Of a stretch of 28,298 nucleotides of DNA, positions 19,074-28,298 are shown piece by piece. Source of the DNA: Chara braunii (taxonomy: Eukaryota; Streptophyta; Charophyceae; Charales; Characeae); contig BFEA01000092.1 in NCBI GenBank assembly GCA_003427395.1, forward strand, positions 1,106,434 through 1,134,731, in the 5' to 3' direction. The number at the start of each line of letters is the position of its first letter. Position 1 is the stretch's first letter. The notes below the pieces were generated by a model. That model was not told where the DNA came from. It worked only from the letters and a program-made list of their open reading frames with translations, and searched no databases. A program made the position numbers and the translations under genes.

Positions 19074-19884
19074 GGCCGTGCCCCCTTCCTCCCCCCCCCC
19101 CCCCCGGAGATAATAATGGAGGAGGCCCCGAGACCAGGTGTTGAGGAAGCCCGGCAAAAGCAACAAATCCCGGTGGAGCAAAAACTGATCCAGCTGGCGG
19201 ACTGGCTCCTTAACAGCCTGAAAGACCGATATGGCCAGTTGACGGACGAGTTTTGGGACGCCACTTCCTTGAGCATCTTCCCTATCCTTGACGGCAGTCC
19301 AAGCCTCAAGAGAGCACTAACGGGGGGATTGCCCTCCAGAATGATATGGCCTGAAATTGGCTTTCGGGTGCTGAACACAGTAGCAGAGTTGTTGTCGCCC
19401 CCACCCTCGAATGAAGGGCCCAACACACAAGTAGAGAGTGACTTTCAAACAAAGGAGAAGGAAAACAAAGGAGAGGTTGCAAGGGATGATAGCCAAAAAC
19501 AGCAAGGGCCCGCCCTTCACTGCCCAGGACAAGGAACAACGACGAAGGTTCCAAAACAAACAGGCACAGAAGTGGAGGCGAACGCAACCTCCACCTAAGA
19601 GTCATGAACCAGAAACGGGGCCATTGCAGGAGAATGAGCCAACCAAGAGGCGTCGATTAAGACAATGCTTGGAGCAGGGAGGCGGGTGCGGGAGAATGTC
19701 CTCGGAAGAAATCCCTCTTATTCTGGTAAGAAAAAACAAAGGCATCTGGGAGGTGGGCCTCTCCCCGTCAGGAAAGGGGCAACAAAAACGGGCAACCTTG
19801 AAGGGGTGGTCGTCCTATCGGGATTATGGTAGTGATGAGGAGAAGGTTCTCCAGTTAGATTTTGAGAGATTTGTGGTGTCATAG
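19074..19884 (+). pseudogene. LINE ORF1 C-terminal remnants, frame-shifted
   Basis: Open frames continue after the run of 15 C at about 19091-19105, where slippage probably changed frame. 19116-19598 encodes a sequence including LIQLADWLLNSLKDRYGQL. An overlapping frame, 19438-19884, is Lys/Arg/Gln-rich (KQRRRKTKERLQ, DKEQRRRFQNKQAQKW). Both have the base composition and hydrophilic character of the ORF1 sequence upstream. I recognise no domain. Assignment to the LINE rests on position and continuity. Confidence 0.4.
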
Positions 19885-19937
19885 TATGAGCCCGGGGTTG
19901 AGGCGACATGGGTGGCTAGGGAGGGATCAACGCACGA

Positions 19938-21600
19938 GTGACCTTCGCCCGATTCAGAGAACACAAGGAAGCGGGCCTGATTTGGCTATCACACTCGGAC
20001 ACGCTGGTCCAGCCAAAGACCAGGGGAGATTTGGGATTATTGGACCCCTCTCTACAAGCCACAACCCTATCAATCCAATGGGTTAAAAAATTGATTATCG
20101 ATATAAACCCCCCGTGGCGGGACCTAGCGAGGGAACAGATTCGTAGACTTGCACCAAGCACCGATCAAAGAGTGGACCGATTAACATGGCTCGAGAATCG
20201 GTATTGGTCTATCCCCCAAGCCAACTCACACCCAGCAGTGGAAGAGGACAGAGGAGTGGCGAGACAAGACTTGATCAAGGACAAGTTTGGGGTCAACCTT
20301 ATTTGAAACTAGAGAATGTTGCTGATCCCTGATAGACCATCCCCAGATCGTATGGAGGAAATCCTACGCCAACCCTTGTTTGATAATAGAGCAATCGCGG
20401 ACAGGCAAGGCCGGGTCTTCTGCAGTTCGGATCCCCGTTGGTCCTCCTGGGTTAGATACGGGATTCTTAGGGTAGGAAACATATGGGATGAAGGAAACAA
20501 GGACTGGAAATTAGTCGAACAACTCAGACTCAGCCTTCCCCATGTTCGTAAGATGGCGGACGCCCTATAACAATTGATATTCTCAATTCCCCTAGCTTGG
20601 GTGGTAATCCTTAGAAAACGATCGTCATTACAAGAACAGGATTGAGTAGCGGTCAGGATAGAGGAACTCCCCCTACGAATAGGTACCGTAGTGGAAGCCA
20701 GAAAGGAAGGGGCGATGATCAATCTATTTGAGAGAAGAGGGGACGACACACTGGTCAGATACCACCCAGACTCGGTTCAATGGCATGACAAAACCAACCT
20801 TTACCGAATCCGGGTGTTGCAGTGTCTCAAGGAGGGGAGGACTCAATGGCAAGTCTACCGACCGGAAAACCCCTCTGTCCTGCTTAGCCCTTGACCCACT
20901 CGAATGGCAATGGGAGAGGGGTCGGCAAGGGCAACCAGTGCACCTCACTGAACTGTCGGTAAGAACCACCTATAGGATGATTAGACCCAGGGTGGATGTA
21001 CGGGCAAGGATAGGGGACAGATGGAAGAGACACTTAAATCAGATTAGAGGTCGACAATGGTTCAAGGGCGTGAAAGAGAGACGAGCGAAGTTTGCCTCCC
21101 TGCAATGGCAAATCAGCCATAGGTGCCTCCCCACAAACAATTGGATAATCTACAGAACGTACCTGAAACAAAGAGGGGAGGCTCTCCCATGGTGCAAATC
21201 CTGCTATGCAGCTTTCCCGAGTCAAAGAATATGTGAGACGATAGAACACATCTTCCTCCAATGCCCAAGGGCAGTACTAATGTGGCGATGGTGGGACCGC
21301 ATCTGGTCACAGCTAGGAACTGAGGAGGAATGGTCGTGGAGTTGAATGAGTATACTGTTAGGTGAGTGGCATAAACCACAAGCATCTCACTATGCCAATA
21401 ACCTTTTTTCCACTGCTCGAAAGGCGGTGGTGTGGGCATTATGGTAAAAAAGGTGTGTTTTCGACCAAGAAGGAGCCAGAATGGGGGAAGGGGAAATAGA
21501 GGACATTGTCAGGCAATTTATCGAAACGGAAATAAGGATACAATAGAAAAGGATTCAGGGCAAAATAGAACACAAAAAGTTGATATCATCAAGGAAATAC
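19938..21600 (+). pseudogene. LINE ORF2 C-terminus with zf-RVT zinc finger
   Basis: This is the end of a non-LTR retrotransposon reverse transcriptase protein. The first part reads PKTRGDLGLLDPSLQATTLS, the conserved stretch just after RT in plant LINEs. The frame carries stops at 20304, 20568 and 20643, then shifts near 20885 to another frame. It ends in a zf-RVT domain at about 21055-21345: CKSC (21193-21204), ETIEHIFLQC with His at 21247 and Cys at 21262, then MWRWWDRIW. Beyond TGA 21343 the frame still reads TARKAVVWALW, the usual tail. The endonuclease and catalytic RT core (with its FxDD motif) are missing; the junction lies between about 19885 and 19950. Confidence 0.75.
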
Positions 21601-22090
21601 AAACATTCTGCGCAGACTGGCTGGGGGGGACAGGGGCGGCAGAATGGCACAGGTCGAATGGCCTGGGGAGAAGGGGGATGAGGGAGGAGATGGCACCGTC
21701 ACCAAGGACTACAACCTCAGGTTCAAGGATTGGTTGCAGGTCAACCCCAACATTCTGATGAAGAGACCTGAAGAGTTTCCAGATATGTTTCCCCCAACGT
21801 CCACAGCAATGGTAGAAGTGCAATGGTTTGGTCAGGAGTAGAAACAGACAAAGGGTGATTAGAATGACAAGGAAGGGTGAATAGGTTTTTTCTGGCAGGT
21901 GTCTTTCTCGGTTGTTTTTCCTGACATTATCTTGATTCGCACTGTATATAAGGGATGCTGGACCTGTTTTCCAACAGGTGATGCTCCCCACCAATAGATA
22001 AAGCCTCTCCCCGGGTGCAAGTGTTGTCTGCTCTTACCAGCAGCACTAGCACTACGAGGGGTGTATTAAAAAAAAAAAAAAAAAAAAAAA
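21601..22090 (+). mobile_element. LINE 3' end and poly(A) tail
   Basis: Mostly non-coding sequence runs to 23 A at 22068-22090, the expected terminus of a reverse-transcribed element in plus orientation. It agrees with the orientation of the ORF1 and ORF2 remnants. No clear target duplication was found: the sequence after the tail (GTGACGAAACGG) has no match near the presumed 5' end. Confidence 0.6.
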
Positions 22091-22121
22091 GTGACGAAAC
22101 GGCATGGCATTTACTTCACAG

Positions 22122-22328
22122 TTTTTTTTTTTTTTTTTTTTTTTTTTTTGCCTAGAAAGATCACGATCTAATCCACAGGATATCAATTCTTCATATTTTT
22201 TTGCCAATTTTTTTTAGCGCGAAAAATCTTGGACCAGACCCGTCTACTCCTGTCGGTCGTCGCCCCCCTAAGAACTCGGTCCGTAAGGCCAGGAAAGTCC
22301 ATTTTAGGTCGGCAAGGGTAGTGGTGGT
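22122..22328 (+). mobile_element. Right end of a TTAA element (E2)
   Basis: The sequence ends GGTAGTGGTGGT at 22328, matching the family terminus, followed by TTAA 22329-22332 that also serves copy E1. The left end is not found nearby; the LINE poly(A) lies upstream. A poly-T tract (22122-22149) and AAAGATCACGAT lie inside, resembling 13110-13170. A possible left terminus ACCACCACTATCCCC at about 12619 would imply that the LINE region inserted within it. This is only a possibility. Confidence 0.45.
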
Positions 22329-22332
22329 TTAA

Positions 22333-22786
22333 ACCACCACTACTTCTCCCAACCATTTTCCTACGATGCGGCACTGCTCACATTGTGTGTTGCAGGATAT
22401 ACCAATCTATCGTTTCACAACAAAAACATCCAGGCAAAATGCGCCACGTACATAACCTCTTTTTTTTTGGGAGGGGGGGGAGAACTTGGCTATCTACTAG
22501 AAGGGGTGATACGAGCATGCCCCCCTAGTAGTACCCTCCAGCTGCCCCATCTACATGAACATGGTTTTTGTAAACCAGCATGCTGGTACATCCCTCTTAG
22601 TTCAAATTTACTTAGGCCCACTCCGTTGGCGAGCCACATTCACAAGCAGTAGCCACAACAAAACAAGCAACTTATTTCATTTGTGTGTGTATCCAGAAGT
22701 CGGTGTTTGACTATTTGGGCAAGTTTTATGGAGTGGCGCGAGCATTGCCATGTCGTAGAAAAATGACTAGGAAAAGTACTTGTGGT
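22333..22786 (+). mobile_element. TTAA-inserting element with long TIRs, copy E1 (454 bp)
   Basis: The first 50 bases and the reverse complement of the last 50 align without gaps at 37 of 50 positions. They start ACCACCACTACTT and ACCACAAGTACTT and share CATTTTNCTACGA further in. TTAA lies on both sides (22329-22332, 22787-22790). There is no transposase-sized frame; an 89-codon frame (22383-22652) resembles nothing known. The shared outer 13 bp place it in the family of copies A, B and D, but its interior differs. Confidence 0.8.
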
Positions 22787-22790
22787 TTAA

Positions 22791-23037
22791 ATTAACCCTC
22801 ACGAAATGTATGTTCCAGTCCATTGTCATTAAGGAGTTTTTTTAATAAATAAAGTTTTGTAGGAAAAAACTTCTTGTTGGACATAAGTAGATGAAACTTT
22901 TCTAATGAAGTTCATTATAACTATTACTAACCATAATGGTTATGGAATTCTTAACATTGTGATATCACTGGTCGAGGACCATCACAACTCCTGTACTATT
23001 GATATTGATGTCAACTATATAAAGTTTATTTATGTTT
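22791..23037. other. Unassigned AT-rich spacer
   Basis: No gene is visible. TATGTTCCAGTCCATTGTC (about 22809) resembles TATGTCCCAATCCATTGT near 12540. Both lie a short way downstream of a right-hand TTAA terminus. This may be a shared older repeat. Confidence 0.4.
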
Positions 23038-23041
23038 TTAA

Positions 23042-23190
23042 ACCACCAGTACTACGTAAAGTTATGTCTGTTAACAAGCCACAATTTAAGAAACGTACCG
23101 GCCACTACAGAAACACCCAAATTCATTTGACTAGAAATGTTCCTATTCTATTTTTTCCTGTGGCAGATAATTGGGTCGAGTACTTGTGGT
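23042..23190 (-). mobile_element. TTAA-inserting MITE, copy D (149 bp), reverse orientation
   Basis: It is flanked by TTAA at 23038-23041 and 23191-23194. Its reverse complement aligns over the full length with copies A and B (TAGTGGCCGGTACGTTTC; GGCTTGTTAACAG as the internal TTAA). Ends are ACCACCAGTACT and GTACTTGTGGT. It is exactly as long as copy A. Confidence 0.85.
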
Positions 23191-23194
23191 TTAA

Positions 23195-23838
23195 GAATGT
23201 CAATCTAATGTAAATATATGTTATGACTCTCTTGAAAGGTTATTCAACCCTTTCAATCTCTCTTCAACTAAGGAACAAGTAAACGATGAGGGCCCTAAAA
23301 GAGGTCACTTGAGAAAACCACTCATATTGTTAAATAATGGTTGGTATATATTTGATCCAGTACCCTAAGTACGACCTTCTGTTGTACGATTTTTCCACTA
23401 AGATATTTCAATCCCTCTCCATCAAGTGTCTTGGTTTTCTAGCATTTTCTTGATCATGGTATTTGTGCTTCGAACAGGTTGAATTAAGTCAACAAAAATA
23501 TTCACAGGTAGTGCATCACTTATCATACCTTGACAATGAGCAACTTGAACTAACCCCATGATGAACTGCACACTCACCAAAAAGTTTTGCGTTTGATTTC
23601 TTATCAAAACTTGTTGTTATGATCCTAGTCTGCTTCCTATGCAAAACTCACAAAGCGACTGTCATTCAATTGCGACTCAAATGAAAGAAGCTCGGAAGAA
23701 CAATGAGACAAGGGAAGAAAATAATGAACAAAAAGAATGAACAAAAAGAATGATGAATAAGAAGAAAAAAAAAAATTAAAAACAAAAGTTGGAACCTTGT
23801 CATATCTCCCCACAACATTTCCTCCATCATCGTACTAA
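23195..23838. other. No identifiable gene
   Basis: AT-rich sequence with short open frames only. A 61-codon minus-strand frame (23422-23607) has protein-like composition but no family I recognise. Confidence 0.4.
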
Positions 23839-24024
23839 CCCAGCAATACTTGAAAATTTTCTCTTGCTGAAGTGGATTCCCCCTTGCGCGCCAAAAGAAC
23901 AAACTGGAATGGGATTTTGTTTGGCTGCCACCACCAACCAATTTGCTCCAGTAAGTCGAGGCCCGAAGTGAAGATGTGTGCACAACTGTGGCGAACAAAA
24001 ATCTGTAGGAGAAGCATTGGTGGT
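23839..24024 (-). mobile_element. Probable TTAA element, copy G (186 bp)
   Basis: The right end GAAGCATTGGTGGT is followed by TTAA (24025-24028). The left end CCCAGCAATACTT is preceded by CTAA (23835-23838) and matches the complement of the right end in about 10 of 13 positions. The reverse complement contains TTTTGGCGCGCAA, as in copy F on the opposite strand. The ends are weaker than in copies A-D. Confidence 0.45.
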
Positions 24025-24028
24025 TTAA

Positions 24029-25141
24029 TAATATTAACAACAACAATGAATGAAAGAGTCATAATCAATGTCTCATTACTTCCCCTTACTACCGGGTTCA
24101 TTAAGAGTCCTCCTTTGATTTCCTGCACCTCCTTACGTCATCAGAATGACATTTGGCTATGACGGTAAATCCAAGCCCAGTTTAGATGTTCAAAGAAAAA
24201 CGCAAATGCTTTCATGCACTCTACCTCAATAGTCACCAAGCCTACACTACCAGATGAAGTCCACAACCCACCGACACCCGCTACAGGGGTCTTCCCAGTG
24301 CAGTGCCAACCTTGAAGATGAAGATGTGAATCCACCATAGCCAAAGGTGACTATCCTCACTGGTTCCCACCTCCTTCTACCTATGCTACCATTATAACCT
24401 AGTTAGAGGTCCCCCTTTCTAACCTCCATAGCCTACGACTAATCTACCTCCTCCCTACTATATCTCCACAGCCATTAAGGTTTTCTTCATCACCCTAGAG
24501 TTGCACCTTCTTCCTCCAAAAACTCCACAAATTCTCCTTAGGGTAGCAGCAACATGACTATCGGGTGAATGAGCGAACTGCTTATTTCACCAAATGATAT
24601 ACTTGTTGCCTCCGGACTCCAGTACCTGCCAGTTGGGTACTACTTGCCCCTACCCGCCTCCCTTGAGTGCACCAGGCCTAACGGGTGTTCCCTCCTTTGG
24701 CGGGAATATCATGATGGGTTGAAATATACCTATAGGCCTTAAACCTTAACTATTACCCACCTACATTTAGGCCCTATACCATTATTACCTACATGTAGGC
24801 TATCAGAGTTTTCCAGACCCGACAGAATTGCTGAAAAATATGTACCGGATCCTTAGCATTTTCCACTTATATCCTTGGTTGCTATGCTACCCCCAATGTG
24901 TCCTCCCACTAATTTCCAATCTTGCCCCTTGCCTTCTCTCCATCCCTACCTTGTCCCTGTCCGAGGCACAGCCACACACATATGGTCAACAGAGTCAGCA
25001 CACGGATGCAAACTTTGACTCGGGCAAGCACATGGCGTAGCACGTTAGATCGCATACGCACATATAAACACATCAACCACAACAATACAGAATTGAATCG
25101 AAAGTTTGAAACTCATAATAATAATGTACCATGAGGTTTAC
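24029..25141. other. No identifiable gene
   Basis: C/T-rich on the plus strand up to about 24960, with open frames under 75 codons. Short palindromic bits (CCTATAGG near 24731, ACATGTAGGC near 24792) occur. Nothing is assignable. Confidence 0.4.
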
Positions 25142-25715
25142 ATACCTTAGAGAACCACATAGGTATCACCCACCATACAGACCTTCTCCTGACTTATGCA
25201 TCTCTCAGAATCTAAAGCTCTCATGAAACCTCGGTTTGTTTGCTTGCCTACACAGAGGTTTCCCGCCTGACTTATAAAACACGCCCTTCCTTGAGTTTGT
25301 CCAAAATCTAAAACAAAAGAAAAGAAAGACAATAGAAAAATGAAAATTTAAATTTAAAAGATAAACCGATCGACCAAAGCATCCCAGGTCGGGCCTACTA
25401 GAGGTGGATGCTTTTGTCACCCCCGCTAGAAGGTCCTCCCTAGTTTCACTGGCAAGAAAAAAAAAAACGATAAACAAGAGAAACCAGACCATATGTTTTC
25501 GACTCTAAGCAATATAGCATAATCGTGCGACAAGATAGTATCTCTCATATAACCGACTGTTGACACAAAGGTTAAGGTATTTTCGCCACTCATGCTTGTT
25601 GTCGTCACCGAAAGCACGGGTTCCCTCTGACCAACCACAGTTAGTTTTGCAGCTTTCTCATAGACCCCTTTACCTCTATTTTTATTCTCAGGTCGATCCT
25701 TCGTAACATTCTTTC
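25142..25715 (-). pseudogene. Possible minus-strand coding remnant, family unknown
   Basis: On the minus strand, an open stretch from about 25714 down to 25509 reads KAAKLTVVGQREPVLSVTTT, then SMSGENTLTFVSTVGY and onward. A second stretch in another frame (25455-25375) reads ETREDLLAGVTKASTSSRPD. A third (about 25308-25150) follows a good 3' splice-site-like tract, TTTCTTTTCTTTTGTTTTAG. The gaps would be introns of about 36-66 bases, unusually short, so frameshifts at T-runs are equally possible. GQREPVLSV faintly recalls the strand before the second Asp of pogo-type DDE transposases. I do not assign a function. Confidence 0.3.
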
Positions 25716-26732
25716 AATGTAATACCAAAGGTTAATCGAAAATCACATACTCAATTAACAAACATTGCTTTAATAATTGATTTTTTTGATTGATGTCGTG
25801 TAAACCATAAATTAATTAATAACTTGAAATATGATGCAAGACCTACCGCTTTTCATCCTAAAAACATTTGCATCAAGTCATCCTTGGTTAATAATTGTGG
25901 TAAGACCGGGGGGGGGCGGGCAAGTGTTATACAGAATAACGAGGCGTAAAATGCACGTAAGCGATGCATTAGATGTGAAGTGGTAGAAGTCGCCATATCA
26001 ACTTGAACTAGTGGAATACCTTCAAAACCAAATCATTGAAGGATGATAATAGAAGGTAGAATTTTTGTGTAGAGATCAAATTCATAGATATTACAAGGAA
26101 CACCAAACGCAAAGGCAACTTTCTGGGTCTCTACTGACGCTGAGGTGCAGGAGCATGAGGAGTGCATAGGATTACATAGATCCGGTCCGACTCTAACAAA
26201 ACACGGCGAAATATGTTTGTGGTTAGGCTACCGATATCGTCCAGATGGGCACACGTGCAAATCACCTGACCAGCTGTCCGCCCAAGGTACCGCGGGCATG
26301 TAAAATTTTTAAGAATTTGATTTTTATTTTATTTTTTGATGGGGTGGGAGAGGGGTGCACCCACGGAAAGCAGCCCAAATATGGGTTATTTTTTATTCTT
26401 CATTGTTATTCGTTTGAGGGTAAAAAGGGGTAGAAATTACTATTAAATTGATATAAAGGGTTTTTTTTTTTTTTTTTTTTTAAATCCTCGATTCAATAAG
26501 GAATTACAAAATGTCCCTCAACCAAAATTTGTTTGCATTGCAATTCTGCTCCACATTTTTTTCCCTAAAAATTGTTGATTCTTGTCTTTTTTGCACCAAG
26601 GATGTCTGGGACCCCTTGACATCCTGCCCAGTCAGGCGGCCAAGTGTGTCAGGGCACATCGTTCGCGCCCGAACGTATAGAAAATATTTCAACTTTCTTG
26701 ATAATATAAAAGGTGGTAATAGTTAAGTTTGA
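25716..26732. other. No identifiable gene
   Basis: AT-rich with poly-T (26461-26481). A plus-strand stretch at about 26070-26303 is open for about 75 codons (HGEICLWLGYRYRPDGHTCK) but matches nothing I know and lacks a clear start. CCTGACCAGCTGTCCGCCCAAG at about 26268 and CCTGCCCAGTCAGGCGGCCAAG at about 26624 are loosely similar. Confidence 0.35.
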
Positions 26733-26911
26733 ACCGTCAGTACCTAGTCTCAAGTAACTTGAGAAAATGAATAGTTTCCCTGAAATCTAAAGGGTTCAAT
26801 GCTATCGGACCACAATAGCAAAAAAAAAAAAAAAAAAAAAAAAACGTCATTGACAGTTCGACAAAACTTGGCGCGCAATGCGAGTCATCTGGTCTTGGGT
26901 GTACTGGTGGT
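26733..26911 (+). mobile_element. Probable TTAA element, copy F (179 bp)
   Basis: The right end GTACTGGTGGT is followed by TTAA (26912-26915). The left end ACCGTCAGTAC is preceded by TTGA (26729-26732), a one-base variant. The terminal match is 9 of 11. A poly(A) run (26821-26844) is internal. CTTGGCGCGCAATGCGAGTC is shared in part with copy G in reverse orientation. Confidence 0.5.
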
Positions 26912-26915
26912 TTAA

Positions 26916-28298
26916 TATTACTAATGGGTATTTTTTTGCAAAGAACAAAATCTCAAATTTTTTTAAACAAAAACTCTTCCTCAAACAACATTCATCATAA
27001 CTATTAACAATGTAAAATTTTTTAGAAAAAAAACAATATATAAGATGCAGAAACACAATGTATGAGTGTTTCCATATCATTAATCAGTCCACTTTTTAAT
27101 GACAATACAACATATTTTCCTTATACGATTAGCAACACCTAGCGAAGCACACCCTATGTTAAACTTGAGTCTCTTACAATTGTCATGTAAATCGCACAAG
27201 GAGAAATTTTAAAGAATCATTCAAAGCAACATTGTTCAATGCTCATTCCATATATATCTAAAGTTAAAAAAAAAAAAAAAAACAAGAAAAAAAAGGGAAC
27301 TCGTAAAATTTTGAAACTCATATCTACATATTCTCAATGAAAGTAAAACATTGTTACCTTCTTAACAAAAAGGAGATGATACTACTGCCTCCTCACAACA
27401 TTTTGAGACTAAAGTCTTTGCTCGATACACCTATTTGGACCAATGCCCACGTTAGCCCCCTCATGTGATTACCCCATTCTCAGTTATGTCACAGGCGGAG
27501 GATTTTTTTACCACTCATTGTGATTTTAAACAATTGTTGTCAGACATTTCCTGGACCAAGCCCGTATATAAGATGGTCCCCAGATGGACGAACAAAGTGT
27601 AGAGGACGACTTTTTATATCGCAAAGGGAAAAAAAATGAAAATAAAGCCTTTGTAAATGCCAATGCGATGTCTATCGCATGAGGCCATCACAAAATATAA
27701 CATATGGTTGTTGTAACCAATGCCTTAGGGGTCAAGTCTCACTTAACCGGAATTCTCAATTTTTGATATTAGATTACGAAGATCAACGACTATAAATAAA
27801 GAATTGACATAAGTGGGACTTTGACAAACAACAAGCTTAACACGAAAAGTTCAATGATGGTTGGGTAAACCTACACAATTGTGTCATTTCAGGCATCCGT
27901 TAAAATTAGAACAATGGAGAAAAAATTAGCATAGCTCCTGCACAAGGACGACAAACATATATATATATATATATATATGGAGTGTATTTTTTGGTTGTGA
28001 CAGACCTTTCTTTGTTTCGTGGATGTTTTGCTGGCTTGTGATGGGGTGTGAACCGACAGTTTGTAGAGTTTTCCATCTGGTGTGGGTGAGTGATAGTCTA
28101 CTTTGATTTTGGTTAAGGTAGATTATCATTTACAGTGTAATTAGTGAGGGGATTCTGCAGACTGTTTAGGGTTCAGCCTCCTAATGAGTTGGTGAAACTC
28201 CGACGAAACAGTTTGTCACAGCCCCTCGTTTGTTATCCTCTTCTCTCTCTCTGCCTACGGTTTACCGGGCAGTTCTGTTTGTGACGATATATACTACG
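26916..28298. other. AT-rich sequence, no identifiable gene
   Basis: No open frame above about 80 codons and no recognisable protein. It includes poly(A)-rich tracts near 27265-27295. GGTTGTGACAG at about 27993 resembles a plant LTR start, but no second copy is visible before the window ends. Confidence 0.4.
27957..27978. repeat. (AT)n microsatellite
   Basis: Eleven uninterrupted AT units. Confidence 0.95.

Overview
This window is a eukaryotic, repeat-dominated stretch of nuclear DNA. It looks like intergenic heterochromatin of a streptophyte alga. The gag and protease proteins of the two LTR retrotransposon fragments closely resemble the Ty3/gypsy polyproteins I remember from the charophyte Chara braunii. 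That organism call rests on memory of the family, not on a search (confidence about 0.6). I see no intact host gene, rRNA, tRNA or CRISPR array. Almost everything recognisable is a mobile element or the remains of one, often with one element inside another.

Layout. 1-1678: simple repeats, two hairpin-forming stretches and a presumed 5' LTR/leader ending at a tRNA-Met-type primer binding site. 1679-4730: Ty3-like fragment 1 (gag, protease, the start of the pre-RT linker). 4735-7790: Ty3-like fragment 2 (coiled-coil gag, damaged zinc knuckle, damaged protease). Both fragments stop at the N-terminal edge of reverse transcriptase. 8780-10143: three related tRNA-derived SINE-like copies. 10361-12411: a cluster of short inverted-repeat elements that insert at TTAA, one of them inserted inside another (with an 866-base N gap). 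12412-15360: unassigned sequence and several tandem repeats. 15366-22090: a decayed LINE. Its ORF1 is split by a 1747-bp hAT-like element with a perfect 8-bp target duplication, and its ORF2 keeps only the C-terminal part with the zf-RVT zinc finger. 22100-28298: AT-rich sequence with four more TTAA elements, one possible minus-strand coding remnant, and long stretches without recognisable content.

Two things stand out. The first is a family of mostly 130-450 bp non-autonomous elements. They have termini ACCACCAGTACTT, a TTAA target duplication, and at least nine copies or ends here. The duplication is shown directly by one copy interrupting another whose uninterrupted homologues are also in the window. 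The second is the hAT-like element, which carries a fragment encoding the C-terminal part of TatC. It is probably captured mitochondrial DNA, because tatC (mttB/ymf16) is a mitochondrial gene in charophytes. The elements do not form a working pathway: no complete transposase or reverse transcriptase is present, so all depend on enzymes encoded elsewhere.
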